Assembly (NCBI RefSeq): GCF_042688385.1
Contig: NZ_JBHUPY010000008.1
Span: 35,245 to 99,244, forward strand
Direction: 5' to 3'
Length of the DNA: 64,000 bases
DNA from: Herpetosiphon sp042688385
GTDB taxonomy: Bacteria; Chloroflexota; Chloroflexia; Chloroflexales; Herpetosiphonaceae
The position numbers were made by a program, and so were the translations under genes. Under the pieces are notes generated by a model. That model was not told the origin of the DNA. It did no database searches and was given only the letters and a program-made list of their open reading frames with translations. How positions within the stretch are numbered: position 1 is the stretch's first letter; each line of letters starts with the position of its first letter. Positions 60,658-64,000 of this stretch are shown piece after piece.

Positions 60658-61323
60658 CTAAGAGATCACGCCTATTTGCCGCAGCAAAAACTGGATTCGA
60701 TCAATCAAGGCTGATTGATAGGTGATCAACGTAGCGGCAAAGACCGCCCCCAAACTTAGCAAGAGCCACATCCGACCGACTTTTGCTACCACGCTTGGCT
60801 TGAGTGTTTCGCTATGATCAGCGGCTTCTGGCGTTGCGGCCTTGCTAAAGCGAAACGACAGTAAGACCAAGACAACCCCAATGACCAAGACAAGTTTGCC
60901 AAGGGCGACGGCTAAACTACTGCCATCGGTAAAACTCGTGACCGAGAAGAACGATGATTGGAGTTGAGGCAGCAACGTGCCAAGAATGGTGCCAGCAATC
61001 GCAATGGCGGCGGCCACCCCAAACAACAGTGCCAATGGCACGTTGGCCAGCCATGAAAGCTGTTGGGTGCGCAAACGGGTCAACAACAGTAACCCAACCA
61101 GCACCGGCACAATAAACAATGCCGTGCCAACGCTATCGGGATTATCGATCATATCGCCGCTTGGCACGATAAACACGGTTGTAATGACCACAGTTAGGGT
61201 ATAGCCAAGCGCCAAACCAACAAACAAATATTGGCTGAAGCGAAAGAGTGGATTTTCGCCAAATGCCCGGCTGAGCACAATTAATGTCAAGCCAAAGGCG
61301 ATCCAAGGGCCAAGCGTTGTCAC
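60658..61323 (-). CDS. Polytopic membrane protein, unknown function
   Basis: I do not recognise this 221-residue protein. It has six or seven hydrophobic helices, beginning WIAFGLTLIVLSRAF, and a short charged segment around 165-185. It starts at a GTG that overlaps the stop of the PxWL-repeat gene by 4 bases (GTGA), with AGGA 7 nt upstream, and ends 19 bases before the MutL-like start. The three genes should be a single translational unit. Confidence 0.75.
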   Translation of the reverse strand: MTTLGPWIAFGLTLIVLSRAFGENPLFRFSQYLFVGLALGYTLTVVITTVFIVPSGDMIDNPDSVGTALFIVPVLVGLLLLTRLRTQQLSWLANVPLALLFGVAAAIAIAGTILGTLLPQLQSSFFSVTSFTDGSSLAVALGKLVLVIGVVLVLLSFRFSKAATPEAADHSETLKPSVVAKVGRMWLLLSLGAVFAATLITYQSALIDRIQFLLRQIGVIS

Positions 61324-64000
61324 AAGCTATTCCTCTTTCCACGGATACGCCGTTGCAACTGAAGCACCCCGCCCACCAGCACCACCAGAATCGTGGTGAT
61401 CATGCCCAAACTCAGCGCGTTGATCGAGCCATTACTCGTCGTGTCGATCGAACGCAGCGCCGTATATTGCTGCTCGCCAACTAAGCCAGCAGCAGTATAA
61501 ATCGCCGCTTGGTTGCCGTTGACGTTAACATCAACATAGGGTTGAATTTGGGGCAAAACTTCGTTTGTGGTTAAAATTGCCACAGGCAAAGATGGTTCAC
61601 GTGACCAGAATTGTTCCATCCAGCGCTGAACGTCGCTTGGCTCATCAGCAACCACAATCAACAGATCAAGATCTCTGGTGGTGGTAATGCGCGGTCGATC
61701 AAGCTGATTATTCGAATTGAGCTTCGACATAATGCGCAATAAATTAACGTCAGCACCTTCGCGATTTTGCAAGAGATTGGCAATTGTACCGCGCAAATTA
61801 CTGCCAAGCTGTGCAATTCCAACTTCGTTGCCTTTGACCCAACCAAGATTCAGATATTCGGCACCTTCGCCAGTGTAGCCGGTCGTTGGATCGATGATTG
61901 GGAATTGGGCGGCTCGTTGGCTAGCAAGCAAGCTGCCTTCGGTATCGGTCGAAAGCAACAGCATTGGCACTTTGCGATCGATCAAGTGTTGAGTGATTGA
62001 TTGTTCGAGTGGCCCCAACTCGGCGTTATGGCGTAAATCGCCTTCATAGGCAATCAGCACGCGACTTTCAGGGTTGAGCGTTTCAACATAATTGTAGAGA
62101 TCGCTGGTATTACCGCCAATCGTCAAGGCTTGAGTATTGATCGCAAGCAGATTCGGCACGAGCAGCCCAACAACCAAGCTGAGCAACATCAAAATTGCCA
62201 CAATTCGCTGTGTGCCAATGCGTTGCCACCATGGTGGCGTTGCAACAATTGGTACTTCGGCTGGCTCGGGCAGTGGCTTCGTAACCAAATCTTGCAGCAA
62301 GTGCATGGCCGAAACCCGCTCAGGCGTTCGGTTCAGCAAGGCAGGCGGAGCTTGATCGAGCAAACGGCCAGTTGTTGCAGCGTTTGCCGCAACCACAGGC
62401 TCTGGTTCACCTAAAACTCGCAGCCAATCTGCTGATTCAGCGATAGTTGGAGCCGCTTCTGGTTCAACAACGGGAGCTGATTCTTCTTGTTTAACTGTTT
62501 GACGCAACCAAGCAGGCAAATCAACACTACCCAACAAACCATCATCTTGCGCAGCTTGAGCTGGCTCATCATCCAATAGCCACGAAGGTGTGTTGCCAGG
62601 AATACTTGGCGCAGCGGTTGCTGGCGTAGCAGGAATTTCAATATCTAAATCATCGCGCAACCAAGCAGGCACGTTCGCAGCTTCAGCCTTTGTGCTGGGC
62701 GTTTGCGGAATGCTCGGCTCAGCCTTGGTTGGTGGAACGATCGGCGTTACATCGTCTTGCAACCAAGCAGGCACATTGCTGGCAGCGCTATCCAACCTGA
62801 CGGTTGGCAGATCTTCTTGCAGCCAGGTTGGCAAGCCTGCTGCTTGATTATCAAGCTTGACGGTTGGCGCTTCTTCATGCATCCAATTGAGCGAATCAGT
62901 TGGTGCAGCTGAAGGCGGCGTTTCAAGCTCATTGAGCCAAGCAGGAACATTCGGATCTTGCTCATTTGAGTCAAGTTTGATAGTTGGATTCACAGGCGGT
63001 AAATCAGCAACATCGGCCTGCAACCACGACGGAATATCGCCGCTCGCTACTGGTGGCACTGCCGGAGCATCGGCCTGCAACCACGACGGCACATCGCCGC
63101 TTGCTACCGGAGCCGTTGGCGCTGCATCCAAATCAGCCTTCAGCCACGCCGGTACATCCTGCTCTGTGCTATCAAGTTTAACTGTCGGGGTGGCTTGTGG
63201 CATATCAGCCATGTCGCCGCGCAACCACGCGGGCACATCATCGCCTGCATTCGCCGCTGGTGGCGCTGCCGGAGCATCGGCTTGTAACCACGACGGCACA
63301 TCGCCGCTTGCTACAGGAGCCGTTGGCGCTGCATCCAAATCAGCCTTCAGCCACGCGGGCACATCCTGCTCTGTGCTGTCAAGTTTGACCGTCGGGGTGG
63401 CTTGTGGCATATCAGCCATGTCGCCGCGTAACCACGCTGGTACATCATCGCCCGCACTGGCGGCTGGTGGCGTTGCCGGAGCATCCGCTTGCATCCACGA
63501 CGGCACGTCGCTACTTGCTGCTGGTGGCGTTGGCGCTGTATCAGCCATGTCGCCGCGTAACCACGCTGGTACATCATCGCCCGCACTGGCGGCTGGTGGC
63601 GTTGCCGGAGCGTCAGCTTGCATCCACGACGGCACGTCGCTGCTCGCTACTGGTGGCGTTTGCGCTGCATCAGCCATGTCGCCGCGTAACCACGCTGGCA
63701 CATCGCCGCTCGCTGCTGGTGGCGTTTGCGCTGTATCAGCCAAATCACCGCGTAACCACGCTGGCACATCATCGCCCGCATTTGCCGCTGCTGGTGATGC
63801 CGGAGCATCGGTTTGCATCCACGACGGCACGTCGCTACTCGCTGCTGGAGCCGTTGGCGCTGGGGTTTCCAAATCGCCTCGCAACCATGCGGGCACATCA
63901 TCGCCCGCACTGGCTACTGGTGCTGCCGGAGCATCGGTTTGCATCCACGACGGCACGTCGCTACTCGCTGCTGGAGCCGTTGGCGCTGGGGTTTCCAAAT
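61320..64000 (-). CDS. PxWL-repeat membrane protein (5' end outside window)
   Basis: At least 893 residues are encoded and the frame is still open at the window end, so the N-terminus is missing. The first 460 or so visible residues are Ala/Pro/Asp-rich and carry 21 copies of a [hydrophobic]-P-x-W-[L/M] motif such as DVPAWLRGD, DVPSWMQTD and GLPTWLQED. A membrane helix (about 596-617) precedes an outer domain of about 250 residues with no match I know, and a final membrane helix (RSIDTTSNGSINALSLGMI onward) is followed by an Arg/Lys-rich tail. The repeats should be cytoplasmic. The protein is the first of an operon with a small membrane protein and the MutL-like protein. Confidence 0.75.
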   Translation of the reverse strand, partial: LETPAPTAPAASSDVPSWMQTDAPAAPVASAGDDVPAWLRGDLETPAPTAPAASSDVPSWMQTDAPASPAAANAGDDVPAWLRGDLADTAQTPPAASGDVPAWLRGDMADAAQTPPVASSDVPSWMQADAPATPPAASAGDDVPAWLRGDMADTAPTPPAASSDVPSWMQADAPATPPAASAGDDVPAWLRGDMADMPQATPTVKLDSTEQDVPAWLKADLDAAPTAPVASGDVPSWLQADAPAAPPAANAGDDVPAWLRGDMADMPQATPTVKLDSTEQDVPAWLKADLDAAPTAPVASGDVPSWLQADAPAVPPVASGDIPSWLQADVADLPPVNPTIKLDSNEQDPNVPAWLNELETPPSAAPTDSLNWMHEEAPTVKLDNQAAGLPTWLQEDLPTVRLDSAASNVPAWLQDDVTPIVPPTKAEPSIPQTPSTKAEAANVPAWLRDDLDIEIPATPATAAPSIPGNTPSWLLDDEPAQAAQDDGLLGSVDLPAWLRQTVKQEESAPVVEPEAAPTIAESADWLRVLGEPEPVVAANAATTGRLLDQAPPALLNRTPERVSAMHLLQDLVTKPLPEPAEVPIVATPPWWQRIGTQRIVAILMLLSLVVGLLVPNLLAINTQALTIGGNTSDLYNYVETLNPESRVLIAYEGDLRHNAELGPLEQSITQHLIDRKVPMLLLSTDTEGSLLASQRAAQFPIIDPTTGYTGEGAEYLNLGWVKGNEVGIAQLGSNLRGTIANLLQNREGADVNLLRIMSKLNSNNQLDRPRITTTRDLDLLIVVADEPSDVQRWMEQFWSREPSLPVAILTTNEVLPQIQPYVDVNVNGNQAAIYTAAGLVGEQQYTALRSIDTTSNGSINALSLGMITTILVVLVGGVLQLQRRIRGKRNSL
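62990..64000 (-). repeat. Tandem 129-bp coding repeats in the PxWL gene
   Basis: The region is built of near-identical units; for example TCGCCGCGTAACCACGCTGG recurs at 63421 and 63550, an offset of 129 bases (43 codons). Each unit encodes one DVPAWLRGD and one DVPSWM/L block. A second type with LDSTEQDVPAWLKADLD is duplicated at about 63118-63180 and 63320-63390. The copies are similar enough to allow slippage and recombination. Confidence 0.9.

Noticed and set aside
62990..64000. CRISPR-like appearance of regular repeats
   Set aside because: The unit is 129 bases, coding, without short repeats and unique spacers, and remains in frame throughout.
1..64000. tRNA and rRNA genes
   Set aside because: No cloverleaf with a conserved TTC-loop and acceptor, and no rRNA core sequence, was seen; a tRNAscan-SE and Infernal run would settle this.

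Overview
The window is a stretch of a bacterial chromosome of moderate GC content. It most likely comes from a filamentous member of the Chloroflexota, and Herpetosiphon is my best guess. The guess rests on protein style: RpoC with a long coiled-coil insertion, a MutL-like protein next to a PxWL-repeat membrane protein, paired DUF11/DUF4012 exopolysaccharide proteins, many PxxP-rich lipoproteins, and families of degenerate repeats in most larger intergenic gaps. No database search was possible, so the species is inference.

Layout. 1-8880: the end of rpoB, a free-standing LAGLIDADG homing-endonuclease gene, rpoC and a strong terminator. 8909-14026 (minus): a YbjQ protein, the heptose enzymes gmhB and gmhA, two Ser/Thr kinases with C-terminal membrane anchors, and a GT4 glycosyltransferase. 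14518-21624: a LysM protein divergent from a PspA homologue, a fused double ECF-type ATPase, an FMN hydroxy-acid oxidase, two AT-rich membrane ORFs and a DMT transporter. 21625-29091: two MITE-like repeats, a promoter and structured leader ahead of rplS, a methyltransferase, rnhB, an SH3 protein, trpB, a zinc-ribbon/beta-propeller protein, and trpS controlled by a T-box riboswitch. 29521-34504: a heterodimeric ABC exporter and a class III nucleotidyl cyclase.

34706-40777: a WXG100-type protein translationally coupled to two paralogous propeller lipoproteins, then (minus strand) NurA, a HAS-barrel protein and a calcium-loop membrane protein. 41239-44024 (minus): sortase, a membrane protein and a membrane-anchored YvcK. 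44162-50969: a DUF3095 cyclase-like protein, a lone receiver protein, RtcB, a TetR repressor with two symmetric operators and its DUF4386 partner, a DUF4145 protein, a hypothetical, a 54-residue small ORF and a DinB-like protein. 51192-58199 (minus): an exopolysaccharide operon (DUF11 protein with an LPDTS tail, Wzz/tyrosine kinase, DUF4012-TPR protein, flippase). 58458-64000 (minus): a PxWL-repeat membrane protein (cut by the window end), a small membrane protein and a MutL-like ASKHA protein whose tail carries the same PxWL motif.

Best candidates for something new: the homing endonuclease inside the rpoB-rpoC junction; the shared PxWL motif linking MutL and its multi-repeat neighbour; the WXG100 plus twin lipoprotein operon; the NurA/HAS-barrel/calcium-loop operon without an adjacent HerA; and a dispersed TIR-like palindromic element present four times.
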